11,044 bases of DNA from Lysobacter sp. (GTDB lineage Bacteria > Pseudomonadota > Gammaproteobacteria > Xanthomonadales > Xanthomonadaceae): the NCBI GenBank assembly GCA_030151365.1, contig JASLDW010000042.1:1-11044 (forward strand), written 5' to 3'. The notes beneath the pieces were generated by a model that worked only from the letters and a program-made list of their open reading frames with translations, was not told the DNA's origin and searched no databases. Shown piece after piece: positions 1 to 6,686 of the stretch. Numbering within the stretch: position 1 is the first letter of the stretch; every line of letters begins with the position of its first letter. The position numbers and the translations under genes were made by a program.

Positions 1-343
1 GGCCGACATCCTCAGCGATCAGCTGTCGGTGTTCGGTGACTTCACCCACCGCGACCGCGGTGCGGCCAAGCCGGCCAACAACGGCGTGGATCCGGTGCTG
101 CTGCGCCCGATCGACGATCTGGAGCTGACCGTGCGTTCGGCCAACTGCCTGAAGGCTGAAAGCATCTACTACATCGGCGATCTGATCCAGAAGACCGAAG
201 TCGAGCTGCTCAAGACCCCGAACCTCGGCAAGAAGTCGCTGACCGAGATCAAGGAAGTGCTGGCCCAGCGTGGCCTTGCCCTCGGTATGAAGGTCGACCA
301 CTGGCCGCCGGCCGGTGTCGCCGCCCACGGCATGCTTGGCTAA
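1..343 (+). CDS. rpoA: RNA polymerase alpha subunit, C-terminal part (5' end outside window)
   Basis: This is the last 113 codons of the alpha subunit of DNA-dependent RNA polymerase, read in the frame starting at base 2 and ending with TAA at 341-343. The visible part is the end of the N-terminal domain and linker (ending DFTHRDRG) and the whole alpha-CTD. The CTD carries the DNA- and activator-binding helix around RSANCLKAE and the second helix-hairpin-helix around LGKKSLTEIKE, matching the E. coli region of R265, N268, C269, K298 and S299. In the family this domain binds UP elements and contacts activators such as CRP. The tail ends in a Pro/Gly/Ala-rich stretch after DHWPPA. rplQ lies downstream, as in the alpha operon of most bacteria, but the spacer here is unusually long. 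Identity is certain. Confidence 0.98.
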   Translation, partial: ADILSDQLSVFGDFTHRDRGAAKPANNGVDPVLLRPIDDLELTVRSANCLKAESIYYIGDLIQKTEVELLKTPNLGKKSLTEIKEVLAQRGLALGMKVDHWPPAGVAAHGMLG

Positions 344-530
344 GCAAGACGAAGCGATCCGGCTCCAGGGCCGGATCGCTGGTTTGTTTCACCGCAGTAT
401 CCGCTGACGGGTTCAACCCGCGGCACGACCGGCAAGGGACGCCGGCACCGGACCAACCGCAGTCCATGCAACAACGCCAGGAAGGCGACAGCGATCCACA
501 ACGAACCGACATTCATCAGGAACCAAGACC
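344..530 (+). other. Long rpoA-rplQ intergenic spacer
   Basis: These 187 nt separate two genes that are usually tens of bases apart. Besides the hairpin at 353-380 there is a compact inverted repeat, CGGGTT-C-AACCCG, at 408-420. Its one-base centre makes it more likely a DNA palindrome than an RNA hairpin. I see no credible -35/-10 pair and no ORF with an RBS. An AGGAA at 518-522 serves rplQ. Confidence 0.55.
353..380 (+). promoter_or_regulatory. Perfect stem-loop in the rpoA-rplQ spacer
   Basis: Arms 353-363 and 370-380 are exact reverse complements (11 bp, core GATCCGGC) around a 6-nt loop, TCCAGG. The structure starts 9 nt after the rpoA stop. The following bases (GGTTTGTTTC) are T-rich but not a clean T run. 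It could be a weak terminator or attenuator that lowers L17 relative to alpha, or an mRNA-stabilising or processing hairpin. The inverted repeat is seen directly; the role is inferred. Confidence 0.6.
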
Positions 531-902
531 ATGCGTCACCAGAAATCCGGCCGCAAGTTCAGCCGCACCAGCGCCCACCGCGAAGCGATGTTCAAGAACA
601 TGGCCGCCTCGCTGATCAAGCACGAACTCATCAAGACCACCTTGCCGAAGGCCAAGGAACTGCGCCGCGTCGCCGAGCCGTTGATCACGCTCGCCAAGAC
701 CGACGGCGTCGCCAACCGCCGCCTCGCGTTCGCGCGCCTGCGCGACAAGGAAGCGGTGGGTACGCTGTTCACCGTGCTGGGCCCGCGCTACGCGACCCGT
801 CCGGGTGGCTACATCCGCATCCTCAAGGCGGGTTTCCGCGCCGGCGACAATGCGCCGATGGCCTACGTGGAGCTGGTGGATCGCCCGGTCGACCTCGGCT
901 GA
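531..902 (+). CDS. rplQ: 50S ribosomal protein L17
   Basis: This 123-aa basic protein is ribosomal protein L17 (bL17) of the large subunit, which sits near the polypeptide exit tunnel. The N-terminus MRHQKSGRKFSR is the family signature. It is followed by the conserved helix around HREAMFKNMAASLIKHELIKTTLPKAKELR and the C-terminal core ending in the GPRYATRPGGYIRI and AYVELVDR motifs. The length is normal for proteobacterial L17. The ATG is chosen because it gives the canonical N-terminus and has AGGA 9 nt upstream. It is the last gene of the ribosomal protein/alpha operon: a strong intrinsic terminator begins 29 nt after the stop. It may be partly uncoupled from rpoA by the hairpin in the preceding spacer. 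Confidence 0.98.
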   Translation: MRHQKSGRKFSRTSAHREAMFKNMAASLIKHELIKTTLPKAKELRRVAEPLITLAKTDGVANRRLAFARLRDKEAVGTLFTVLGPRYATRPGGYIRILKAGFRAGDNAPMAYVELVDRPVDLG

Positions 903-931
903 GTGTTACGGCTGCAACCAAAATGAATAGG

Positions 932-961
932 AAAAACCCCGGCGATTCGTCGGGGTTTTTT
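932..961 (+). terminator. Rho-independent terminator after rplQ
   Basis: The A-tract and CCCCG arm (932-941) pairs with CGGGG and the T-tract (951-961). Inner bases 942-944 and 948-950 can extend the stem, leaving a 3-nt loop. A GC-rich stem followed directly by TTTTTT is a textbook intrinsic terminator. The A-tract on the left makes it symmetrical, so it could also work in the other direction. It ends only 14 nt before the dsbB start codon. Confidence 0.93.
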
Positions 962-964
962 GTT

Positions 965-979
965 ATGGTGAAGGAATGA
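965..979 (+). other. Possible four-codon mini-ORF overlapping the dsbB start
   Basis: ATG GTG AAG GAA TGA reads M-V-K-E-stop. Its TGA (977-979) overlaps the dsbB ATG (976-978) in an ATGA arrangement. The SD-like GAAGG of dsbB (970-974) lies inside it. It has no SD of its own, so its translation is doubtful. It may be chance, or it may feed ribosomes onto dsbB by reinitiation. Confidence 0.25.
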
Positions 980-1497
980 TCCCGAAAAGTTTCCGCGCCC
1001 GTTTCCTCCTTGGCTTCCTCGCCTGCGCAGGACTGTTGGGCTATGCCTTGTACGAGCAGCTGATCCGCGGCGTCGAGCCCTGCAATTTCTGCATCCTGCA
1101 ACGCATCGCCTTCGCCGCGCTCGGCATGGTGTTCCTGATCGGCGGCCTGGTCGCGCCGAAGTCGCCGGGCGCGCGCAAGTGGCTGGTCGTGTTGGCGCTG
1201 ATCCCGGCGATCGCCGGTGCAGGCGTGGCGCTCCGCCATGTCTGGGTGCAGATCTATCCGCCGCCGATGGCCGGCTGCGGCGCGCCGATGTCGTTCATGC
1301 TCGACATGATGCCGGTTCAGAGCGTGCTGCGTAAGGTTCTGACTGCCAGTGGCGATTGCAGCAACATCAACTGGTCGTTCCTGGGCCTGACCATGCCGGC
1401 GTGGTGCGCGATCTGGTTCGTCGGACTGGGCATCTGGGCGATCGCCGCCGGCTGGCGCAAGAGCGATCGCAAGTTCACGGCGAGGAGCCTGAAATGA
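976..1497 (+). CDS. dsbB: Disulfide bond formation protein B
   Basis: This 173-aa inner-membrane protein reoxidises periplasmic DsbA and passes the electrons to ubiquinone. Four hydrophobic segments lie near residues 10-28, 40-60, 68-88 and 138-160. The first periplasmic loop holds the redox pair C36-N-F-C39 just before an ILQR motif. The second loop holds C101 and C128. Positions and spacing match E. coli C41/C44 and C104/C130. The start is forced, because no other in-frame start lies upstream. However, the GAAGG element is only 1 nt from the ATG, which predicts weak SD-driven initiation. The rplQ terminator ends 14 nt upstream, so expression must come from read-through or from a start site inside the junction. 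Its TGA overlaps the ATG of the next gene. The assignment is firm. Confidence 0.95.
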   Translation: MIPKSFRARFLLGFLACAGLLGYALYEQLIRGVEPCNFCILQRIAFAALGMVFLIGGLVAPKSPGARKWLVVLALIPAIAGAGVALRHVWVQIYPPPMAGCGAPMSFMLDMMPVQSVLRKVLTASGDCSNINWSFLGLTMPAWCAIWFVGLGIWAIAAGWRKSDRKFTARSLK

Positions 1498-2891
1498 GTA
1501 GTCGACACAAACAACAACAGGTGCAGCCGGTGCGTGAAGCGAAGGACTGGAATCCGTGGAGCTGGCAGTCGCGCGAGGCAATCCAGCAGCCGGCATATCC
1601 GGACGCCGTGGCGCTGGACAAGGCGACGCGCGAGCTCGCCGGCCTGCCGCCGCTGGTGACGTCGTGGGAAATCCTCGAGCTCAAGCGCCAGCTCGCCGAA
1701 GCGCAAGAAGGCAAGCGTTTCCTGCTGCAGGGTGGCGACTGCGCCGAGAATTTCGACGAGTGCGATTCCAACCTGATCAGCAACCGCCTCAAGGTGTTGC
1801 TGCAGATGAGCCTGGTGCTGGTACACGGCTTGCGCATGCCGGTGGTGCGCGTCGGTCGTTTCGCCGGCCAGTACGCCAAGCCGCGTTCGTCCGATACCGA
1901 GGTGCGCGACGGCGTGGAGCTGCCAAGCTATCGCGGCGACATCATCAACTCGCCGGAATTCACCGCCGAGGCGCGCATCCCCGATCCGCAGCGGATGATC
2001 ACGGCGCACGCACGTTCGGCGATGACGATGAATTTCACCCGCGCGCTGATCGACGGCGGCTTCGCCGACGTCCATCACCTCGAATACTGGAACCTCGGTT
2101 GGGTCGGGCATTCGCCGCTGGCCGACGATTACCAGCGCATGGTGCAGGCGGTGGGCGACGCCGTGCAGTTCATGGAAACGCTGTCGGGCGGGCCGGTCGG
2201 CAACCTCAATCGCGTCGATTTCCACACCTCGCACGAAGCCCTGCTGCTGCCGTACGAAGCGGCGCAGACGCGCCAAGTGCCGCGCCAATGGGGCTGGTTC
2301 AACCTCGCCACGCACTTCCCGTGGATCGGCATGCGCACGGCGGCGCTGGATGGCGCGCATGTCGAGTACATGCGCGGTCTGCGCAACCCGATCGCGGTGA
2401 AGATCGGCCCGAGCGTGACGCCGGACCAGTTGCTGCGCCTGATCGATGCGCTGAATCCTTCGGACGAACCCGGCCATATGACGCTGATCCATCGCATGGG
2501 CGCCGGCAAGATCGCGCAGGCGCTGCCACCGCTGCTGGATGCGGTGCGTCGCGAAGGCCGTCGCGTGCTGTGGGTCTGCGATCCGATGCACGGCAATACC
2601 GAGAATTCGGCGAGCGGCTACAAGACCCGTCGCTTCGAGAACATCCGCCAGGAAATCGAGCACGCCTTCGACATGCACCGCGCCAGCGGCACGCGCCTCG
2701 GCGGCATCCATCTCGAATTGACCGGCGAAGACGTCACCGAATGCACCGGCGGTGCGCGCGAGCTGACCGACGCCGACCTGCAGCGCGCCTATCGTTCCAC
2801 CGTCGATCCGCGCCTGAACTACGAGCAGTCGCTGGAAGCGGCGATGTGCATCGTGCGCAAGTCGACCCAGCTGCGCACGTCGAAGGCCTGA
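1494..2891 (+). CDS. Class II 3-deoxy-7-phosphoheptulonate (DAHP) synthase
   Basis: This 465-aa cytosolic enzyme condenses phosphoenolpyruvate and erythrose 4-phosphate to DAHP, the first step of the shikimate pathway. It is the class II (plant/Mycobacterium) type. Aligned by motif to the M. tuberculosis enzyme, all four metal ligands are present: C83 in GGDCAE, H366 in DPMHGNT, E408 in HLELTGED and D438 in TVDPRLNYEQSLE, the last three with matching spacing. The PEP-binding residues R122, R281, K303 and R334 are also in place. The usual acidic residue before R281 in the WIG-D/E-RT motif is Met280. The ATG at 1494 is chosen for its GAGGAG box 6 nt upstream and its ATGA overlap with dsbB. A longer in-frame start at 1356 would run deep inside dsbB. 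Xanthomonads often label this gene aroG, but that name is shared with the unrelated class I enzyme. Confidence 0.95.
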   Translation: MSSRHKQQQVQPVREAKDWNPWSWQSREAIQQPAYPDAVALDKATRELAGLPPLVTSWEILELKRQLAEAQEGKRFLLQGGDCAENFDECDSNLISNRLKVLLQMSLVLVHGLRMPVVRVGRFAGQYAKPRSSDTEVRDGVELPSYRGDIINSPEFTAEARIPDPQRMITAHARSAMTMNFTRALIDGGFADVHHLEYWNLGWVGHSPLADDYQRMVQAVGDAVQFMETLSGGPVGNLNRVDFHTSHEALLLPYEAAQTRQVPRQWGWFNLATHFPWIGMRTAALDGAHVEYMRGLRNPIAVKIGPSVTPDQLLRLIDALNPSDEPGHMTLIHRMGAGKIAQALPPLLDAVRREGRRVLWVCDPMHGNTENSASGYKTRRFENIRQEIEHAFDMHRASGTRLGGIHLELTGEDVTECTGGARELTDADLQRAYRSTVDPRLNYEQSLEAAMCIVRKSTQLRTSKA

Positions 2892-2896
2892 TCGCC

Positions 2897-3889
2897 ATGC
2901 GTCGCGTGCTAGTCGGTCTGCTGTTGTCGCTGCCATTGGTGACGCAGGCGGGATTGCGCGTCGAAGCGTTGCAGAGCGGCGTCGATGCACGCCTGCGTGG
3001 CGTGTCGGCGGTCGATGCCAAGGTCGCGTGGGCGAGTGGCAGCAAGGGCACGGTGCTGCGCACGATCGATGGCGGCGCGCACTGGCAGCGCCTGGCGGTG
3101 CCCGATGCCGACAAGCTCGACTTCCGCGACGTCGAGGGCTTCGATGCCAATACCGCGGTGATCATGGCGGCCGGTCCCGGCGTGCAATCGCGCGTGTTCC
3201 GCACCCGTGATGGCGGCGCGACGTGGACGCAAACGCTCGACACCAGCAACGAGAAGGCATTCTTCGACTGCATGGCCTTCGATGGCACGCGCGGCTGGTT
3301 GCTGGGGGATCCGGTCGGCGATCGCTACCAGCTCTACACGACGACCGATGGTGGCGAACACTGGTCGTTGGACGACAACGGTCCGCCGGCATTGAAGGAT
3401 GAAGCGGCATTCGCGGCCAGCGGCACCTGCATCGCGCGAGTGAAGGGCGCGACCGCGGTGGTGAGTGGTGGTGCGGCTTCGCGCTTGCACCTGCTGCGCG
3501 ACGGCGAACACGACTGGCGCGCGCTCGATACCGGGATGGCGCGCGGCAAGCCGGCAGCGGGGGCATTCTCCGTTGCGGCGTGGCGCGGTGGTGCGTTCGT
3601 GGTGGGTGGCGACTACACCGCCGAGCAGGCGTCGGGCAATGCAGCGACGTTGACGTCATTGAATGCCAAGGCGATGCACATCGATGAAGCGCCGCGCGGC
3701 TATCGATCCGGCGTCGCCTGCACCAAGCAGGTCTGCATCGTGGTCGGCCCTTCCGGTGTCGACAGCTGGGGCGGCAAGCGCTGGACGGCGATCTCCGATG
3801 CCAGCTTCGACGCGGTGTCGATTCGCGGGAATGTCGTCTGGCTCAGCGGCGCGAAAGGCGAGCTGGCCAGGATCGTGCTGCCACGCTGA
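2897..3889 (+). CDS. Exported Asp-box / YCF48-like beta-propeller protein
   Basis: This 330-aa protein has an N-terminal signal peptide (MRRVLVGLLLSLPLVTQA, likely cut after TQA, residue 18). Three Asp-box turns follow: TIDGGAHW (56-63), TRDGGATW (103-110) and TTDGGEHW (149-156). The rest is beta-rich with WLSG/VVGG-type blades, typical of a sialidase-like or YCF48/Hcf136-like propeller. Such proteins are often annotated as oxidoreductase or photosystem II stability factor homologs, but nothing here shows an enzyme active site. There are four cysteines (C125, C178, C275, C280), an even number fitting disulfides in the periplasm. The ATG lies 5 nt after the DAHP synthase stop, with AAGG about 10 nt upstream, so it is probably co-transcribed with dsbB. 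The fold call is good; the function is unknown. Confidence 0.8.
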   Translation: MRRVLVGLLLSLPLVTQAGLRVEALQSGVDARLRGVSAVDAKVAWASGSKGTVLRTIDGGAHWQRLAVPDADKLDFRDVEGFDANTAVIMAAGPGVQSRVFRTRDGGATWTQTLDTSNEKAFFDCMAFDGTRGWLLGDPVGDRYQLYTTTDGGEHWSLDDNGPPALKDEAAFAASGTCIARVKGATAVVSGGAASRLHLLRDGEHDWRALDTGMARGKPAAGAFSVAAWRGGAFVVGGDYTAEQASGNAATLTSLNAKAMHIDEAPRGYRSGVACTKQVCIVVGPSGVDSWGGKRWTAISDASFDAVSIRGNVVWLSGAKGELARIVLPR

Positions 3890-3892
3890 TCG

Positions 3893-5476
3893 TCAGGGTG
3901 CGATCGTCGGGATGAAGGTCGGCGCCTTGCGCGCCCGCGTCGCCTGTTCGTAACCATAGGCGATGTCGAGCAGTACCGGTTCGCTCCACGCGGTGCCGAT
4001 GAACATCACGCCGATCGGCAATCCGTGCGCGAATCCGGCGGGCACGGTGATCGAGGGATAGCCGGCGATGGCCGGCAACTGCGACACGCCGCCGATCGTC
4101 GGATCGCCGCTGACGATGTGGTCGCCGAGGATCGGATCGGTGGGGAAGGCCGGGCCCCAACTTGGCGCGATCAGGGCATCAAGGCGCTCCTTGCGCAGCG
4201 CGACGTCGATGCCTTCGGGGCCGGACAGGCGCTTTGCTTTCGCCAGCGCATCGAGATACTTGCGATCATCGAGCGCCCCCATCGCATTCGCCTTCTCGAA
4301 CAGATCCTGCTCGAACCACTTCATTTCGCGATCGGCGTGTGTCTTGTTCCAGGCGATCAGGTCGGCCAGCGTTTTCGGCTTGGCATTGCTGTCGCGCAGG
4401 TAGGCAGCGAGATCGTGCTTGAACTCATGGAGCATCACCGTCATCTCGGCGTCACCCAGCGTGTCGAGGTTGGGCACTTCCACCGGGTCGATCACGATTG
4501 CTCCGCGTGCGCGCAACGTCGCGATCGCGGCATCCAGCGCGCGATCGGCATTCGGTTCCATGCCCGCCAGCTTGCGCACCACGCCGATGCGCTTGCCCTT
4601 CAATCCATCCGCGTGCAGATCTGCCGTGTAATCGTGGCGATGCGCATCGGCATTCACGGTGGCGGCGTCGCGTGGATCGCTGCCGGCCATCGCGGTCAGC
4701 AGGGCGGCGGCATCGGCGACCGTGCGCGCCATCGGCCCGGCGGTGTCCTGTGAATGCGCGATCGGGATGATGCCCGTGCGGCTCACCAGTCCCAGCGTCG
4801 GCTTGAGTCCGACCAGTCCGGCCATGCTGGCGGGACAGAGGATGCTGCCGTCGGTTTCGGTGCCGATGCCGACCGTCGCGAGATTCGCGGCGATCGCGCT
4901 GCCGGTGCCCGCGCTCGATCCACACGGGTTGCGATCGAGCACGTAGGGATTCTTCGTCTGTCCTCCGCGCCCGCTCCAGCCAGACGATGCGTGCGCCGAC
5001 CGGAAGTTGGCCCATTCGCTGAGATTGGTCTTGCCGAGGATCACCGCGCCGGCGGCACGCAGCCGCGCGACCATCGGTGCATCGGTGGCGGGACGGTTGT
5101 CGGCCAGCGCCAGCGAGCCCGCGGAATTCGCCATGCCCACGGCATCGATATTGTCCTTGAGCAACACCGGGATGCCGTGCAGCGGGCCGCGGACATGGCC
5201 GGCGCGACGTTCGCGGTCGAGCGTCGCGGCTTCCTCCAATGCATCGGGATTGAGTTCGATGATGCTGTTGAGCTTGGGACCCGCCTTGTCGATGCGGGCG
5301 ATCCGCTCCAGGTAGGCGCGCGTCAGCGCCTGGCTGTCGAGCTTGCCTTCGCGCATGCGCGCTTGCAGTTCGCCGACGCCGGCTTCGCTGACATCAATGC
5401 TGCGTTTCGGCTGTGCGGCGACGACAAGCGTGGGCGCCAGCAGCAGCGTCAGCAAGGCAGGGGTGTGACGGCGCAT
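3893..5476 (-). CDS. Exported amidase-signature peptide amidase (Pam-like)
   Basis: This 527-aa protein of the amidase signature family hydrolyses amide bonds using a Ser-cisSer-Lys triad. The triad is visible as K107 (GIPVLLKDN), S187 (CGSSAG) and S211 (TETDGSI). The S187-S211 spacing equals that of S202/S226 in Stenotrophomonas maltophilia peptide amidase Pam. The text also resembles Pam, as I recall it, along most of its length (ELNPDAL, GKTNLSEWANFR, GLVSRTGIIPI, LPIGVMFIGTAWSEP). Pam removes the C-terminal amide from peptides. Residues 1-21 (MRRHTPALLTLLLAPTLVVAA) form a signal peptide, so it should act in the periplasm or outside. The ATG at 5476 is preferred to the GTG at 5494 because GGAG lies 8 nt upstream and the signal peptide starts cleanly. 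It is the last gene of the minus-strand cluster. The exact substrate is inferred. Confidence 0.88.
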   Translation of the reverse strand: MRRHTPALLTLLLAPTLVVAAQPKRSIDVSEAGVGELQARMREGKLDSQALTRAYLERIARIDKAGPKLNSIIELNPDALEEAATLDRERRAGHVRGPLHGIPVLLKDNIDAVGMANSAGSLALADNRPATDAPMVARLRAAGAVILGKTNLSEWANFRSAHASSGWSGRGGQTKNPYVLDRNPCGSSAGTGSAIAANLATVGIGTETDGSILCPASMAGLVGLKPTLGLVSRTGIIPIAHSQDTAGPMARTVADAAALLTAMAGSDPRDAATVNADAHRHDYTADLHADGLKGKRIGVVRKLAGMEPNADRALDAAIATLRARGAIVIDPVEVPNLDTLGDAEMTVMLHEFKHDLAAYLRDSNAKPKTLADLIAWNKTHADREMKWFEQDLFEKANAMGALDDRKYLDALAKAKRLSGPEGIDVALRKERLDALIAPSWGPAFPTDPILGDHIVSGDPTIGGVSQLPAIAGYPSITVPAGFAHGLPIGVMFIGTAWSEPVLLDIAYGYEQATRARKAPTFIPTIAP

Positions 5477-5505
5477 GGCGATGGCTCCGGGCACTGGGAG
5501 CCGCG

Positions 5506-5531
5506 AGCATAGCGCGATGTCCGGTGGTCAA
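5506..5531 (-). promoter_or_regulatory. Weak promoter candidate before the amidase gene
   Basis: On the minus strand TTGACC (5526-5531) could be a -35 and TATGCT (5506-5511) a -10, but the spacer is only 14 bp, shorter than the usual 16-18. The -35 overlaps the stop codon of the upstream gene. The amidase may instead be read from further upstream. Confidence 0.2.
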
Positions 5532-6052
5532 TCCCCGGGTTGCACGACCGGGGGATGCCGATGGCGCTTGATCAGATCGCGGGCGAGGACGTAGAGGATG
5601 ACGAGATTGAGGACGACCACGCCCCAGGCCAACCAGTGCGCCGGATGGCGAACGAGGGCGTAGAGATCGAAGGGCAGGTAGGCCGCGACGCCGACGCAGC
5701 CCAGCCACGAGGCCCAGGCCTTGTCGCGCCACAGGCCCCAGCCTTCGGCGATGTGCAGCAGGCCGTAACCGAACACGATCGCCACCGCGATATGCACGCC
5801 GGTCGGGCTGACGATCTGGTCGGCCCAGGCGGCGATGCCGTGGCGTGCGTCGATATTGAAACGGCGAATCAGCGTCCATACGAAATGGCGCACCGGATCG
5901 GGTCCGGTGATCGCGAGGCCGCTGGCCGCGATCAGCGCGAGGAATCCCTTGATCGCCTCGAACAGCGCGATCACGTGAAGGCCGGGATGCGCCCTGGGGT
6001 CCGGGTTGTAAGGCGCGCCATCGAGTGACGGATCGCGTTTCGGAAGCTGCAT
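5528..6052 (-). CDS. DUF2127-like membrane protein of unknown function
   Basis: This 174-aa protein has a soluble, proline-rich N-terminus (about 25 residues), then four hydrophobic segments near 27-49, 84-103, 113-134 and 140-158, and a short basic tail (RDLIKRHRH). The GLHVIALFEAIKGFLALIAA opening and the GYGLLHIAEGWGLWRDKAWASWL region with its conserved acidic/aromatic residues match the DUF2127 family, as far as I can recall it. That family has no known function. The ATG at 6052 is the only reasonable start: upstream in-frame sequence reads like noncoding and would need a TTG inside the neighbouring gene. No Shine-Dalgarno sequence is visible before it. A GTG at residue 27 would remove the soluble tail and is possible. 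It lies 82 nt after the phosphoesterase gene and 51 nt before the amidase, on the same strand. Confidence 0.72.
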   Translation of the reverse strand: MQLPKRDPSLDGAPYNPDPRAHPGLHVIALFEAIKGFLALIAASGLAITGPDPVRHFVWTLIRRFNIDARHGIAAWADQIVSPTGVHIAVAIVFGYGLLHIAEGWGLWRDKAWASWLGCVGVAAYLPFDLYALVRHPAHWLAWGVVVLNLVILYVLARDLIKRHRHPPVVQPGD

Positions 6053-6134
6053 CTGCGGGATGTCGGATGGCCGGGTATGGCGTGGCGATATGGAAACGAT
6101 GGGGCCAGTGCCGGCGGATGGCAAGGGTGGATCG

Positions 6135-6677
6135 TCACGCCTGCCGCAACGACCAGCTCGCCAAGCGCTTGTAACCAAGCCCCGTCACCGTTTGTACCAC
6201 CGAAATGTTGCGGATCCGTGCTGCGATCGGTAGTGGGCCGGAATCGACCCACGCGGGCACGGCCAGCGTGTTGCCGCGGATCCCGCGCGGCGGGTAGGCG
6301 AGGGTGAGATGCGGCGTTTGCGTCCCCGTGCGCAGATAACCGCTGGCGACGGCGGCACCGTCGATGTCCTTCAGCAATGCGGCCAGTGCGTCGTTGGGCG
6401 CTGTCCGCGTCACCAGCGCCGGGGCCCATGCCTCGACGCGATCGAATTGCATGTCGATTTCCGCATGGTTCGCCGCGACGGCATCGATGGCCGCGCGCAA
6501 TCCGGTCGGCGCTGCGGGCGGGTCGTCGCAGAGATGGCGCAGCGTCATGTGCAGCTGCGCATCCTTGCGCCATGCCTTCCACGATGCATCGGCATCGCGG
6601 GCGCGCAAGCCGTCGCGCAGGGCGCACAAGCGTTCCAGCGTGGCGCCTTCGGGCATCCACGCGAGGAACAGGCTCAT
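6135..6677 (-). CDS. thpR: 2'-5' RNA ligase family / RNA 2',3'-cyclic phosphodiesterase (ThpR-like)
   Basis: This 180-aa protein belongs to the 2H phosphoesterase superfamily. The two catalytic H-x-T motifs are present as H43-M-T45 (LHMTLRHL) and H123-L-T125 (PHLTLAYP), about 80 residues apart as in ThpR/LigT. Family members open 2',3'-cyclic phosphates on RNA to 2'-phosphate ends and can form or break 2'-5' linkages in vitro; the natural substrate is poorly known. It is cytosolic, with no signal peptide. The length is normal. The N-terminus MSLFLAWMPE is shorter in its basic part than the E. coli form. The ATG lies 9 nt after the typA stop, with GGAA only 2 nt away, so translation is probably coupled to typA. 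The family is sure; the gene name follows E. coli usage. Confidence 0.85.
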   Translation of the reverse strand: MSLFLAWMPEGATLERLCALRDGLRARDADASWKAWRKDAQLHMTLRHLCDDPPAAPTGLRAAIDAVAANHAEIDMQFDRVEAWAPALVTRTAPNDALAALLKDIDGAAVASGYLRTGTQTPHLTLAYPPRGIRGNTLAVPAWVDSGPLPIAARIRNISVVQTVTGLGYKRLASWSLRQA

Positions 6678-6686
6678 CGTTCCGAC

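Noticed and set aside
404..423. tRNA T-arm-like GGTTCAA in the rpoA-rplQ spacer
   Set aside because: The flanking bases do not form a 5-bp T stem, and there is no acceptor stem or anticodon arm nearby. It is a simple palindrome.
249..512. Minus-strand ORF of 87 codons covering the rpoA-rplQ spacer
   Set aside because: Cys/Arg/Ser-rich product with no RBS or family resemblance. It overlaps the rpoA 3' end and the hairpin.
1356..1493. Longer in-frame start for the DAHP synthase
   Set aside because: It would lie wholly inside dsbB and add 46 residues of dsbB read out of frame. The ATG at 1494 has a GAGGAG box and the ATGA overlap.
1317..2990. Open frame of 557 codons antisense to dsbB and the DAHP synthase
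   Set aside because: It is a shadow of strongly conserved genes, with Arg/His/Ala-rich composition and no domain.
6053..6178. N-terminal extension of the DUF2127-like gene from a TTG start
   Set aside because: It would overlap thpR by 44 nt and add a low-complexity Arg/Pro-rich stretch. The ATG at 6052 is the first plausible start.
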